Source: Sipunculus nudus
Taxonomy: Eukaryota > Annelida > Sipuncula > Golfingiida > Sipunculidae
Assembly: GCA_026874595.1 (NCBI GenBank)
Contig: CM049319.1
Location: 51,970,917-52,034,916, forward strand
Length of the DNA stretch: 64,000 nucleotides
Reading direction: 5' to 3'
The translations under genes and the position numbers were made by a program. The notes under the pieces were generated by a model, which did not search any database, had not been told where the DNA came from, and saw only the letters and a list, made by a program, of their open reading frames with translations. The number at the start of each line of letters is the position of its first letter. The stretch's first letter is position 1. Shown in pieces: positions 39,601 through 42,207 of this stretch.

Positions 39601-42207
39601 TTTACGAACATAATGCTTGTCCCCCGAGGCTTTCGGAAAAAATTGCCCTCTCCTGTATATAACGAACCAGAACCTGGGTAAGTTATTTTGTTAAATTCTG
39701 TTTTGGTGTATCCACATTAAAAATCTGCATCTATTGTCAATGGTTCTTGAGTATATGTCATGGTGATGCAGATAGCCAACCCAAAGTATGTTAATGGTAA
39801 GTTAATGGACTGTGCCAAGTGCAGAGCATGTCGCTCAATGTATATTATCATGTATAGAATATATTGAATGAAAGGGACTGTCCCTATTTATATCTGCCTA
39901 TTGTCAAGCCTTTCAGATGGGAATTTAGTTTCAGTTGAGTCATTATATTTTTTATCAAATATTCTGCAGTTTGACCAGAACATGATTACATGTATTAACA
40001 TTGGACAGTTGGAACCTACAGTGGAACTGGGAGTTCTCAGACCCTTCATCTAACTTGTTTTGCACAATGAATACATCCTGTATGAACCAGCTTCTATATG
40101 TAGCAGTATTTGTCACATCAGTGGCAGAATGGAAAATACTGGGGTCGTGGGGGCGCACACACACAGACGTCTGACCTCATCCAAGGCACAACACAGCGTG
40201 CTTTACAGTTTTTACTGTGCTGGAATGAGAGACAAGAAATATACAAAAACTGAACTCTCCAGTTCAACGGTTGTCTGCCAAGTCATATTTACAATTTAAA
40301 ATGCACAGGATCAGACCTGCTGACTTACAAAATAATACATAATTACGAAATATGCCTCAGTTACAGAATGTACAGTATTTACAGCGACACCTCGCCATCA
40401 TAATACACTGCGCTGGCAAGTATATGAAAAATGTCAGTGATCAGGCTACCTTTCTGACCAAACTTAGCAAAATATTACTACAGCAAGATTACTACAGCAA
40501 ATAATACGCCTATGATATCGTTATTACCAGGAAAAATAGAACTACGGAGTGATGCAAGATTACTACAACAAATAATACATCTACAACATCGTTATCATGA
40601 CTTTGAAAATAGAATAACGTTCTGGGTTGTGTTTACATTAACACAATAATTATATCAGGAAAAACACTGATAATTACATACCTGGAATGAGAGACAAGAA
40701 ATATACAAAAACTGAACTCTCCAGTTCAACGGTTGTCTGCCAAGTGACGCTAGACGGAAACTTGGCGGCAAAACCAGGTACATAATTAACATGTCAATGG
40801 ACAATATTACGAAACAACGGAGCAAATTAAATCAATGTTGAACAAAAACGTGTAAGTACTGGATACGTTTCCGATATTGCATATAACGCTTATTATGGCA
40901 ACTTTTATGTACGTATGCCTTGTTACTGCATGAAAAACATAAAATGACGGATATTAATTAACAGGTCAAAGGTGACAACCCAGGTGCTATGCTCCGAGAA
41001 GGATTACAAGTTGGCGCGCTACTCTCTGACAAATACCGACACAGGGTGCACACAATGTATGCATATCACATCAAATATGAAACAAACTAAACTAACGGCA
41101 GTGCACCCGGTCACATTTATATAATTATATGCATACCCAAACTGGTATCTTCTAATGCAATTTGATGCTTTATTTGCAGACTCCTAAGATTTTGTCTGCC
41201 CTTACAGGAGAGAATAATGATATGAAAACCTCACCAATATCCATATTGTCAATATTTGCAGGCCTGGACGGAGGTTGATGCGTATGCACACTGCTGTTCG
41301 ACTGAATGATGCCATACAACAAAAATCAGGGGATGCACAACTGGTGATTCTCAACTTCCCAGGACCACCTGCAAAGTTGTCTTCAGAAGAAAACTGTATC
41401 CTTGCAGTGTCTAACTTGGTTGCTTATGACTGATTATCTAACAACATAAGTCCTGGCTAGAACTTCAACACATCAGTTATGACCTGACTAATGTTTGAAC
41501 ATAGCTCCTCTCAAGGTGTCTCAATATGGTTCACTTAACCATGACCTGTAAGTCCAAGTGAGAACTCCCATAAGTCAGACATGGCTTGATCCTTTGTTAA
41601 AGCTGGGAATCCTTCCACGGCCGATACCTTGCATAACTGTTTTAAAACTTTGAAAAGATTATTTGTAAAGATCTATCCAGCACTATGGAAATGAAATCCT
41701 CTTTCACATCCCCTGACTAATAACTAGGGCACTAGTTATCAGTCAGGGGATAGGGGGTGGTAAACACACATACCTGTTAAAGCACAACTGTTGAAAAAAA
41801 ACGTGTATGTTATAAATAACTCATTATAATGATTAAATGTGTTTGGCAGAAATTATATTTGTGTTAAGAAGTTACTTGATATTACGGAATGGAAGTTACA
41901 AAAATTTATATTATTTATGTGAACATAATCAGGCTCATTTAATTCCACATAATTTTACAAGTTCTTCTGAACAGAAATAACATATTGACATCAAGCATCA
42001 TAAGAATAAAAAAAACAGGTATCTTTAAACATAATTCCCGGTTTTCACATACAGTAAACATTTCTTCATTTTTATGTATGTATAGCAAAGAAGTGTTTCC
42101 TTGACTGGCTCCTAGATATGGAATACCTGGATGTACTGACAGACCATCTGCCCAGAGTGCTAATGGTGAGAGGAAGTGGAAAGGAGGTGGTCACAATGTA
42201 TTCCTGA
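370..42207 (+). CDS. SLC12A4-7-like (KCC): K-Cl cotransporter (KCC, SLC12A4-7 family), 23 exons, 5'-partial
   Basis: This is an electroneutral K+/Cl- symporter of the plasma membrane that extrudes chloride and regulates cell volume. Coding exons: 370-516, 1060-1114, 1623-1753, 5085-5311, 6188-6432, 8244-8381, 12761-12859, 13363-13420, 15229-15347, 21733-21907, 23095-23313, 26755-26856, 28954-29122, 29956-30044, 30655-30761, 31148-31354, 32165-32256, 32603-32701, 36051-36125, 37062-37205, 38592-38755, 41262-41395, 42116-42207. All have AG/GT borders, and the lengths sum to 3087 bases (1028 codons plus TGA). Diagnostic KCC segments are LGVYLP (TM1), [24 protein letters not shown] (TM6 ion site), [41 protein letters not shown] and the tail [13 protein letters not shown]. 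The HTAVRLN segment and four-cysteine loop indicate KCC rather than NKCC/NCC. The N-terminal cytoplasmic exons (roughly 100 residues in relatives) are upstream of the window. The choice between KCC1, 2, 3 and 4 is not meaningful for an invertebrate. Confidence 0.97.
517..1059 (+). other. KCC intron, AT-rich
   Basis: A 543-bp intron with donor GTAAGT and acceptor TTTTTAG. I see no repeat family, RNA gene or additional exon in it. Confidence 0.7.
1060..1114 (+). CDS. KCC exon 2: TM2 end, SMSAIATNG
   Basis: Phase 0 in, 1 out; encodes [18 protein letters not shown] plus the first base of Ala. [12 protein letters not shown] is near-invariant in KCCs. The donor is GTGAGC. Confidence 0.95.
1115..1622 (+). 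other. KCC intron with a 20-bp direct repeat after the donor
   Basis: ACCCACTTTCCTTTATGAAT at 1121-1140 recurs at about 1185-1204 after a short A-rich spacer. Nothing else is recognisable in this intron. Confidence 0.6.
1623..1753 (+). CDS. KCC exon 3: TM2-TM3
   Basis: Phase 1 in, 0 out. It encodes [18 protein letters not shown], then [22 protein letters not shown] (residues 68-111). The Tyr of LYILGSIE matches human KCC1 Tyr216, whose side chain contacts K+. The acceptor is TTTCATTTCAG and the donor GTATGT. Confidence 0.96.
1785..3362. repeat. 22-bp minisatellite with 501-bp higher-order repeat
   Basis: About 70 copies of a 22-bp unit close to AAGGGATACTAGTACTGACTGT start 30 bp after the donor of exon 3. 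Variants alternate TACTAGTAC and TACCAGTAC. A specific run of variants (GATCATGAC, then GACTCGAGG, then CTCACAGCAAGG) appears at 2067/2117/2351 and again exactly 501 bp later at 2568/2618/2852. The CTCACAG variant occurs a third time 130 bp further on (2982). The 3' end of the array is more diverged. Confidence 0.95.
3363..5084 (+). other. KCC intron remainder, AT-rich, no gene seen
   Basis: Very A/T-rich around 3490-3830 with many A- and T-runs. No exon-like or repeat-family segment was recognised. The polypyrimidine tract and acceptor are TGTGTCTTACAG at 5073-5084. Confidence 0.6.
5085..5311 (+). CDS. KCC exon 4: TM4-TM5
   Basis: Phase 0 in, 2 out; residues 112-186. NNFRVYGT is followed by two hydrophobic helices ([18 protein letters not shown] and a [15 protein letters not shown] helix), matching KCC 'MRVYGT...GVKYVNKFA'. 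The donor GTAAGT begins inside the ATG/TAA-looking triplets at its end, so the in-frame TAA right after the exon is intronic. Confidence 0.96.
5312..6187 (+). other. KCC intron, no gene seen
   Basis: An 876-bp AT-rich intron. The text at 5480-5950 reads like a decayed dispersed repeat (GGTCAGAGGTAACC, GAGGTCAACC, GGTCAAAGGTCAC) of the type seen at 23.4-24.1 and 34.7-35.4 kb. Confidence 0.5.
6188..6432 (+). CDS. KCC exon 5: large glycosylated extracellular loop
   Basis: Phase 2 in, 1 out; residues 187-268. It encodes [10 protein letters not shown] followed by a loop with cysteines in ICMLG, MWCTKN, LYCGDN and ESCDYF, the four-cysteine hallmark of KCCs. Four N-glycosylation sequons are visible: NST, NTS, NGT and NIT. 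The end, [14 protein letters not shown], matches KCC 'IQGIPG'. The donor is the weak GTTGGT at 6433, which lies in the first unit of a 50-bp tandem repeat. Confidence 0.94.
6427..6880. repeat. 50-bp minisatellite starting across the exon 5 splice donor
   Basis: Units begin GCAAGTTGGTTTG at 6429, 6479, 6528, 6578, 6628 and 6678. Three more diverged units follow at about 6728, 6777 and 6825. The first unit contains the last four coding bases (GCAA) and the donor GTTGGT, so the exon-intron junction sequence is copied into the intron. The long open frames here are a by-product of the repeat. Confidence 0.92.
6932..7206. mobile_element. PIF/Harbinger-like MITE, 275 bp
   Basis: Terminal inverted repeats of about 36 bp: the left end GGCCAAAAAAAAATAAAGG matches the complement of the right end (GGCCAAAATAAAAAAAAGG), followed on both sides by TATGGTTCTC and GGCACC. 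Both ends are flanked by TTA (6929-6931 and 7207-7209), the 3-bp TWA duplication typical of PIF/Harbinger. There is no coding capacity. Confidence 0.8.
7210..8243 (+). other. KCC intron remainder, no gene seen
   Basis: AT-rich sequence without a recognisable repeat or exon. A CRE-like TGACGTCA occurs at 7564-7571, without other support for a regulatory element. The intron ends with the acceptor TTACCATTCCAG. Confidence 0.5.
8244..8381 (+). CDS. KCC exon 6: loop end and TM6a
   Basis: Phase 1 in, 1 out; residues 269-314. [12 protein letters not shown] matches KCC 'ENLWSSY'. It ends in [12 protein letters not shown], the first half of TM6, holding the Pro and Thr that coordinate K+ in human KCC1 (Pro429, Thr432). 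Confidence 0.96.
8382..9090 (+). other. KCC intron segment, no feature seen
   Basis: No repeat family, hairpin or exon was recognised between the exon 6 donor and the dispersed repeat starting near 9095. Confidence 0.5.
9095..9720 (+). repeat. Dispersed repeat (AGCT..GACTGTAAGTCATCTGAGC type)
   Basis: Starts GCTGACTGTAAGTCATCTGA and contains GTCCGTCCGGCCATCCGG, AAGGCACAAATGGTAACC and GTGGTGCCACCTGTATTTTT. The same order of blocks recurs at 33840-34250, showing a common family. Coding-like frames across it are not conserved between copies. Confidence 0.7.
9724..12330 (+). repeat. Long dispersed repeat, copy 1, interrupted by a nested transposon
   Basis: Order of blocks: TTTTAGTGAACCTGTTAGCT, GTCCGTCCGCCGTCC, ATCTCAGAAACCGTCAGAGC, then a gap filled by 10262-11423. 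After the gap come AGCTGATTGGTTTAAACTTT, a run of GTCTAGA palindromes (11686-11752), a second GTGAAACTGTGAGCTTATGC block and the end TTAGGCCTGTAGGCCTTG. Copy 2 lies at 13541-14985 without the gap, and an inverted partial copy at 49048-49985. Confidence 0.8.
10262..11423. mobile_element. Pogo/Tigger-like DNA transposon remnant nested in the long repeat
   Basis: The left end CAGTCGTGAATTGATAATCC and the complemented right end CAGTCGCGACTTGACATTC form imperfect inverted repeats flanked by TA (10260-10261, 11424-11425). The uninterrupted sequence TAGCTTATACACTGTTTTA survives as the complement of 49431-49450, giving the pre-insertion site with a single TA. On the minus strand at about 10750-10960 a frame reads [19 protein letters not shown], then an acidic D/S/E stretch and [11 protein letters not shown]. 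This resembles the acidic C-terminus of pogo-type transposases. Most of the transposase is gone. Confidence 0.72.
12331..12760 (+). other. KCC intron remainder, no feature seen
   Basis: Between the repeat end and the acceptor AATATTACAG I see only AT-rich sequence and a decayed repeat tail (CATGACCTGTGGGTCAATTG). Confidence 0.5.
12761..12859 (+). CDS. KCC exon 7: TM6b and intracellular loop
   Basis: Phase 1 in, 1 out; residues 315-347. [20 protein letters not shown] is the conserved signature of the family. Gly-Ile-Met is the chloride-binding stretch in human KCC1 (433-435). It ends in CSFV, with the next Tyr split across the intron. The donor is GTATCC. Confidence 0.97.
12860..13362 (+). 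other. KCC intron, no feature seen
   Basis: A 503-bp intron without recognisable repeats; acceptor AGAATCAG. Confidence 0.55.
13363..13420 (+). CDS. KCC exon 8: TM7 end
   Basis: Phase 1 in, 2 out; 58 bp, residues 348-366. [19 protein letters not shown] matches human 'SSVVLFGACIEGVVLRDK'. The split codon with exon 7 gives Tyr, as in relatives. Donor GTAAGT. Confidence 0.94.
13541..14985 (+). repeat. Long dispersed repeat, copy 2 (without the nested element)
   Basis: Starts TTTTTAGCGAACCGTCTGTC and ends TTAGGCCTGTAGGCCTTG. It has the same internal order as copy 1: ATCTCAGAAATGGCTGG, ATTGGCGCCACC, AGCTGATTGGTTTAAACTTT, GTCTAGA palindromes (14319-14372), then GTGAATCTGTGAGCTCATGC twice. At 14043 the sequence runs straight from CTAGCTTTT to CCGTTTTATGATG where copy 1 holds the pogo-like insertion. 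Confidence 0.8.
15229..15347 (+). CDS. KCC exon 9: TM8
   Basis: Phase 2 in, 1 out; residues 367-406. [20 protein letters not shown] matches human '[20 protein letters not shown]'. The donor is GTATGT. Confidence 0.96.
15348..16436 (+). other. KCC intron segment with a hAT-like end fragment
   Basis: Mostly AT-rich. A duplicated phrase (TAGGTGTGGGCTTTTAAAC / TAGGTGTAAGCTTTTGAAC) occurs at 15537 and about 15622. CAGGCCCTTAAAATCCTTGA near 16329 resembles one end of the hAT-like element at 24245-24651. Confidence 0.5.
16437..18620 (+). repeat. Dispersed repeat in three tandem copies
   Basis: Copies start near 16437, 17305 and about 18080 (the last lacks its head). Shared blocks are TTAGCTCAGCTGACTATA, the CCATTGTC..GTCTGTCTGTCC stretch, GGACTGCCTAATATCAAA, TATGTACATGCCAGAAATTA and TTTTGCCCAACTTTGACCAT. 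The period is about 870 bp between the first two. The order matches mollusc-type intergenic repeats; I know of no coding role. Confidence 0.75.
18621..19935 (+). other. KCC intron segment, AT-rich repeat tail
   Basis: Long A/T stretches at 18900-19640. GAGCGCTGTGACCCATAGGT at about 19875 matches a repeat tail also seen at 47570 (GAGCGCCATGACCCTTGGGT). No exon was seen. Confidence 0.5.
20010..21405. repeat. 280-bp tandem repeat, about five units
   Basis: The AGGT(G/T)GCG block lies at 20039, 20319, 20599, 20879 and 21159, exactly 280 bp apart. Each unit has two halves of about 140 bp, each carrying a copy of GGTGGCGCCACC (CAGGTGGCGCCACCATTT and TAGGTGGCGCCACCTGTC). The first unit is the most diverged; units 3-5 are nearly identical. 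Confidence 0.95.
21571..21610. repeat. (CGG)n microsatellite, about 13 units
   Basis: An uninterrupted run of GGC/CGG triplets inside the 3' part of the 280-bp-core element. Confidence 0.95.
21733..21907 (+). CDS. KCC exon 10: TM9 region
   Basis: Phase 1 in, 2 out; residues 407-464. [20 protein letters not shown] is the family signature after TM8. [19 protein letters not shown] follows, matching human 'ACICEIGILIASLDEVA'. The preceding split codon gives Ser, where vertebrates have Gly. The acceptor is CTGTATTTCAG and the donor GTGAGT. Confidence 0.97.
22060..22316. mobile_element. Candidate MITE, ~257 bp, inverted ends GCTGTATTTCCATGT
   Basis: GCTGTATTTCCATG at the left pairs with CATGGAAACACAGC at the right (one mismatch in 14). 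I could not identify a clear target duplication, so the exact ends and class are uncertain. Confidence 0.4.
22317..23094 (+). other. KCC intron remainder with a C16 tract and a G/C hairpin
   Basis: ATCTCCCCCC...ACCTTTGGGGGGAGAT at about 22774-22808 can fold back on itself around a C16 run (22778-22793). It is followed by the dispersed-repeat phrase GATGTTGATTTTAGCACAAT. No exon was seen. Confidence 0.55.
23095..23313 (+). CDS. KCC exon 11: TM10-TM12
   Basis: Phase 2 in, 2 out; residues 465-537. [35 protein letters not shown] and YKYIEYKG are diagnostic of KCCs. This exon completes the membrane domain. Donor GTAAGT. Confidence 0.98.
23314..24240 (+). repeat. Decayed dispersed repeat in KCC intron (GTTCATCAAGATATCTTGG type)
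   Basis: Contains TAACTTTTGAAGTATTGCTT-type phrases, repeated references to GGTCAAGGTCACAGG, and TTGAAAAAAGTTCATCAAGA. Counterpart phrases occur at 34740-35400, so this is a dispersed family rather than unique intron. Confidence 0.55.
24245..24651. mobile_element. hAT-like non-autonomous element, 407 bp
   Basis: The left end CAGGGCTTCTGCTAATCCTT and complemented right end CAGGGTTTGTGCACCTCG share CAGGG(C/T)TT(C/G)TGC. Both are followed by CCTTGAAA..CTTGAAAGTCC-type sequence. CAGGG ends with CTTGAAAGTCC subterminal repeats are typical of hAT MITEs. No 8-bp target duplication survives. Confidence 0.5.
24652..26025 (+). other. KCC intron segment, no feature seen
   Basis: AT-rich sequence without an exon or a repeat family that I could recognise. 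Confidence 0.5.
26026..26339. mobile_element. Candidate hAT-like MITE, ~314 bp
   Basis: The right end complements to CAGGGTTCCTACACTTCCAG followed by TCATGACATTTTCAT; the left end reads AAGGTTGATTCCATGCACTG followed by GTCATGAATTTTG. The ends are related but decayed, and no target duplication was found. Confidence 0.4.
26755..26856 (+). CDS. KCC exon 12: start of cytoplasmic C-domain
   Basis: Phase 2 in, 2 out; residues 538-571. [20 protein letters not shown] and [13 protein letters not shown] match human '[23 protein letters not shown]...HTKNWRPQ'. Confidence 0.97.
26857..28953 (+). other. KCC intron, 2.1 kb, with G14 tract
   Basis: Contains an uninterrupted G14 run at 27015-27028. No interspersed element was recognised. 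An 81-codon open frame at 28492-28737 follows a TTTTTTAG but has no KCC or family similarity, and I treat it as chance. Confidence 0.5.
28954..29122 (+). CDS. KCC exon 13: C-domain
   Basis: Phase 2 in, 0 out; residues 572-628. [20 protein letters not shown], then [20 protein letters not shown], match human 'RPQLLVLV...[20 protein letters not shown]'. The acceptor TTTATTAAAG is pyrimidine-poor; the donor is GTAAAA. Confidence 0.95.
29123..29955 (+). other. KCC intron with a CxC..H.H open frame
   Basis: At 29268-29486 a frame reads [20 protein letters not shown] followed by HLGHIHSKE. The Cys/His spacing looks like a zinc-binding segment and could be a remnant of a transposon-encoded finger. 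There is no other support, and the rest of the intron is featureless. Confidence 0.3.
29956..30044 (+). CDS. KCC exon 14: C-domain
   Basis: Phase 0 in, 2 out; residues 629-657. [20 protein letters not shown] matches human '[20 protein letters not shown]'. Donor GTAAGT. Confidence 0.95.
30045..30654 (+). other. KCC intron, no feature seen
   Basis: A 610-bp AT-rich intron; acceptor GTTCTTTCACAG. Confidence 0.55.
30655..30761 (+). CDS. KCC exon 15: C-domain [15 protein letters not shown]
   Basis: Phase 2 in, 1 out; residues 658-693. [16 protein letters not shown] matches human 'GGLGGLQHNTVLVGWP'. The following [10 protein letters not shown] replaces the human 'HQTWRNFIEL' stretch. Confidence 0.96.
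30762..31147 (+). other. KCC intron, no feature seen
   Basis: A 386-bp intron without recognisable elements; acceptor TTACCACTAG. Confidence 0.55.
31148..31354 (+). CDS. KCC exon 16: C-domain [11 protein letters not shown]
   Basis: Phase 1 in, 1 out; residues 694-762. [32 protein letters not shown] and [20 protein letters not shown] are highly conserved KCC segments. Donor GTATCC. Confidence 0.98.
31355..31942 (+). other. KCC intron segment with a repeat-tail fragment
   Basis: ACACAGGTTTACATTATGCC at about 31464 matches the end motif of the long dispersed repeat (CACAGGTTCACATTAGGCC at 14950). Nothing else was recognised. Confidence 0.5.
31943..32115. mobile_element. Pogo/Tigger-type MITE, 173 bp
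   Basis: The left end CAGTGGAACCCGGCCTTGTG and complemented right end CAGTGGAACTCCACAATTAC are flanked by TA (31941-31942, 32116-32117). Internal ACGACCACTTC-type motifs recur. CAGTGGAACC ends with TA duplication are characteristic of pogo/Tigger MITEs. Confidence 0.8.
32165..32256 (+). CDS. KCC exon 17: C-domain FLYHLRI
   Basis: Phase 1 in, 0 out; residues 763-793. [20 protein letters not shown] matches human '[20 protein letters not shown]'. Confidence 0.97.
32257..32602 (+). other. KCC intron, no feature seen
   Basis: A 346-bp intron; acceptor TTTACTTTCAG. Confidence 0.55.
32603..32701 (+). CDS. KCC exon 18: C-domain SDISAYT
   Basis: Phase 0 in and out; residues 794-826. [20 protein letters not shown] matches human '[20 protein letters not shown]'. 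Confidence 0.97.
32702..33839 (+). other. KCC intron segment with an unrecognised 117-codon frame
   Basis: A frame at 32949-33302 (+) is open for 117 codons, with segments [20 protein letters not shown] and [19 protein letters not shown]. It is not KCC. Its composition is more protein-like than other intronic frames, so it may be a transposon remnant, but I do not recognise the family. Confidence 0.3.
33840..34256 (+). repeat. Dispersed repeat, second copy of the 9095-9720 family
   Basis: Contains CATCCGTCTGTCTGTCAAGG, TTTGCAAGGCACAAATCC, CTTCTTGGAAACCTG and ACTGGTGGCACCACCTGTAT in the same order as at 9.1-9.7 kb. Confidence 0.65.
34257..34570 (+). mobile_element. tRNA-derived SINE, copy 1
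   Basis: The head has a Pol III A box-like TGACTCAGGGGTAA (34267-34280) and a B box GAGTTCGAATCTC (34309-34321) at tRNA-like spacing. The body CGGTGAGATTTTTCATGGTC, CCAGGGTGAGTGCTCT and GCAAGGATACAAAATGAG is shared with the copy at 48.0-48.3 kb. It is not a functional tRNA: the acceptor stem does not close. Confidence 0.75.
34571..36050 (+). other. KCC intron segment with decayed dispersed repeat
   Basis: 34740-35400 carries GGTCAAGGTTC, TGGGGTCATGAGGTCTAAGG and TTTTGAAAAAGCTCATTAAA, related to 23.4-24.1 kb. The rest is featureless to the acceptor GTTCTTTACAG. Confidence 0.5.
36051..36125 (+). CDS. KCC exon 19: 25-residue exon, possibly alternative
   Basis: Phase 0 in and out, 75 bp; residues 827-851. 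It encodes [13 protein letters not shown] and then [12 protein letters not shown]. Splice signals are strong (TTCTTTACAG, GTAAGG) and the frame joins cleanly on both sides. Vertebrate KCCs have the shorter 'TKNEREREIQSI' here, so this block is not obviously conserved. Skipping it keeps the frame. It may be a cassette exon. Confidence 0.65.
36638..36907. repeat. Foldback (long imperfect hairpin) element in intron
   Basis: Two ~125-bp arms pair imperfectly from CATGCTAC (36638-36645) / GTAGCATG (36900-36907) inward to CCAAGAATATCCTGACC (36730-36746) / GGTCAGGACATTCTTGG (36800-36816). A second perfect hairpin, GAACACTGC(CTCA)GCAGTGTTC, sits at 36907-36928. CACTGATGT occurs on both sides (36615-36623, 36928-36936), possibly a 9-bp target duplication, although the outermost bases do not pair. 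Confidence 0.65.
37062..37205 (+). CDS. KCC exon 20: variable C-terminal linker
   Basis: Phase 0 in and out; residues 852-899. [12 protein letters not shown] matches human 'IQSITDESRGS'. A His-rich [10 protein letters not shown] stretch and [13 protein letters not shown] follow. This is the poorly conserved regulatory region between the C-domain halves. Confidence 0.9.
37206..37600 (+). other. KCC intron segment before the LTR
   Basis: Contains a short (TA)n at 37391-37403 and the dispersed-repeat phrase GTCTGTCTGTCCATCTGTC near 37538. Confidence 0.5.
37601..38422 (+). mobile_element. Solo LTR, 822 bp, sense orientation in KCC intron
   Basis: Starts TGTTAC and ends GTAACA, with CTAC on both sides (37597-37600, 38423-38426) as a 4-bp target duplication. 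Inside are a TATA box TATAAATAAGG (37824) and a polyadenylation signal AATAAA (38256-38261). A second copy lies at 55887-56667. No gag-pol sequence adjoins it, so it is a solo LTR. The class (Ty3-like or other) cannot be set from the LTR alone. Confidence 0.75.
38592..38755 (+). CDS. KCC exon 21: variable C-terminal linker
   Basis: Phase 0 in, 2 out; residues 900-953. It is Gln/Ser-rich ([16 protein letters not shown]), then [14 protein letters not shown]. It lacks family identity, but the acceptor TGTGCCTGCAG, donor GTAAGT and phase fit the next exon exactly. Confidence 0.85.
38868..39655. mobile_element. Candidate pogo-like element, 788 bp
   Basis: The left end CAGTAGAGTGCAGTATTTGG and complemented right end CAGGAGAGGGCAATTTTTTC are flanked by TA (38866-38867, 39656-39657), and both continue into TTCCGAAA. 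No transposase frame was seen. Confidence 0.5.
40220..40745. repeat. 64-bp perfect direct repeat flanking ~400 bp
   Basis: The 64 bases from 40220-40283 (start CTGGAATGAGAGACAAG, end TTGTCTGCCAAGT) recur without a mismatch at 40682-40745. The 398 bp between them contains two diverged copies of GCAAGATTACTACARCAAAT. It may be a recent duplication or the flank of a mobile unit. Confidence 0.85.
40746..41261 (+). other. KCC intron end, no feature seen
   Basis: AT-rich intron sequence ending in the acceptor AATATTTGCAG. Confidence 0.5.
41262..41395 (+). CDS. KCC exon 22: WNK/SPAK phosphosite segment
   Basis: Phase 2 in, 1 out; residues 954-998. [20 protein letters not shown], then [19 protein letters not shown]. 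The Thr of MHTAVRLN (codon 41290-41292) aligns with KCC3 Thr1048, phosphorylated downstream of WNK kinases to inhibit transport. The split codon with exon 23 gives Tyr (EENY), as in relatives. Confidence 0.97.
41708..41751. other. Intronic 19-bp stem-loop before the last exon
   Basis: ATCCCCTGACTAATAACTA (41708-41726) pairs with TAGTTATCAGTCAGGGGAT (41733-41751) with one mismatch around a 6-base loop. The stem is too short for a typical pre-miRNA as seen. Confidence 0.6.
42116..42207 (+). CDS. KCC exon 23: C-terminus and stop
   Basis: Phase 1 in; [20 protein letters not shown], then GKEVVTMYS and TGA at 42205-42207. It matches the invariant KCC end 'RGGGREVITIYS'. The acceptor is CTGGCTCCTAG. 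Confidence 0.98.

Noticed and set aside
42087-42115. Earlier acceptor TATGTATAG at 42084 for the last KCC exon
   Set aside because: Using it would add sequence with an in-frame stop or break the ENY-MEYLDVL join; the acceptor at 42114-42115 gives the conserved sequence exactly.
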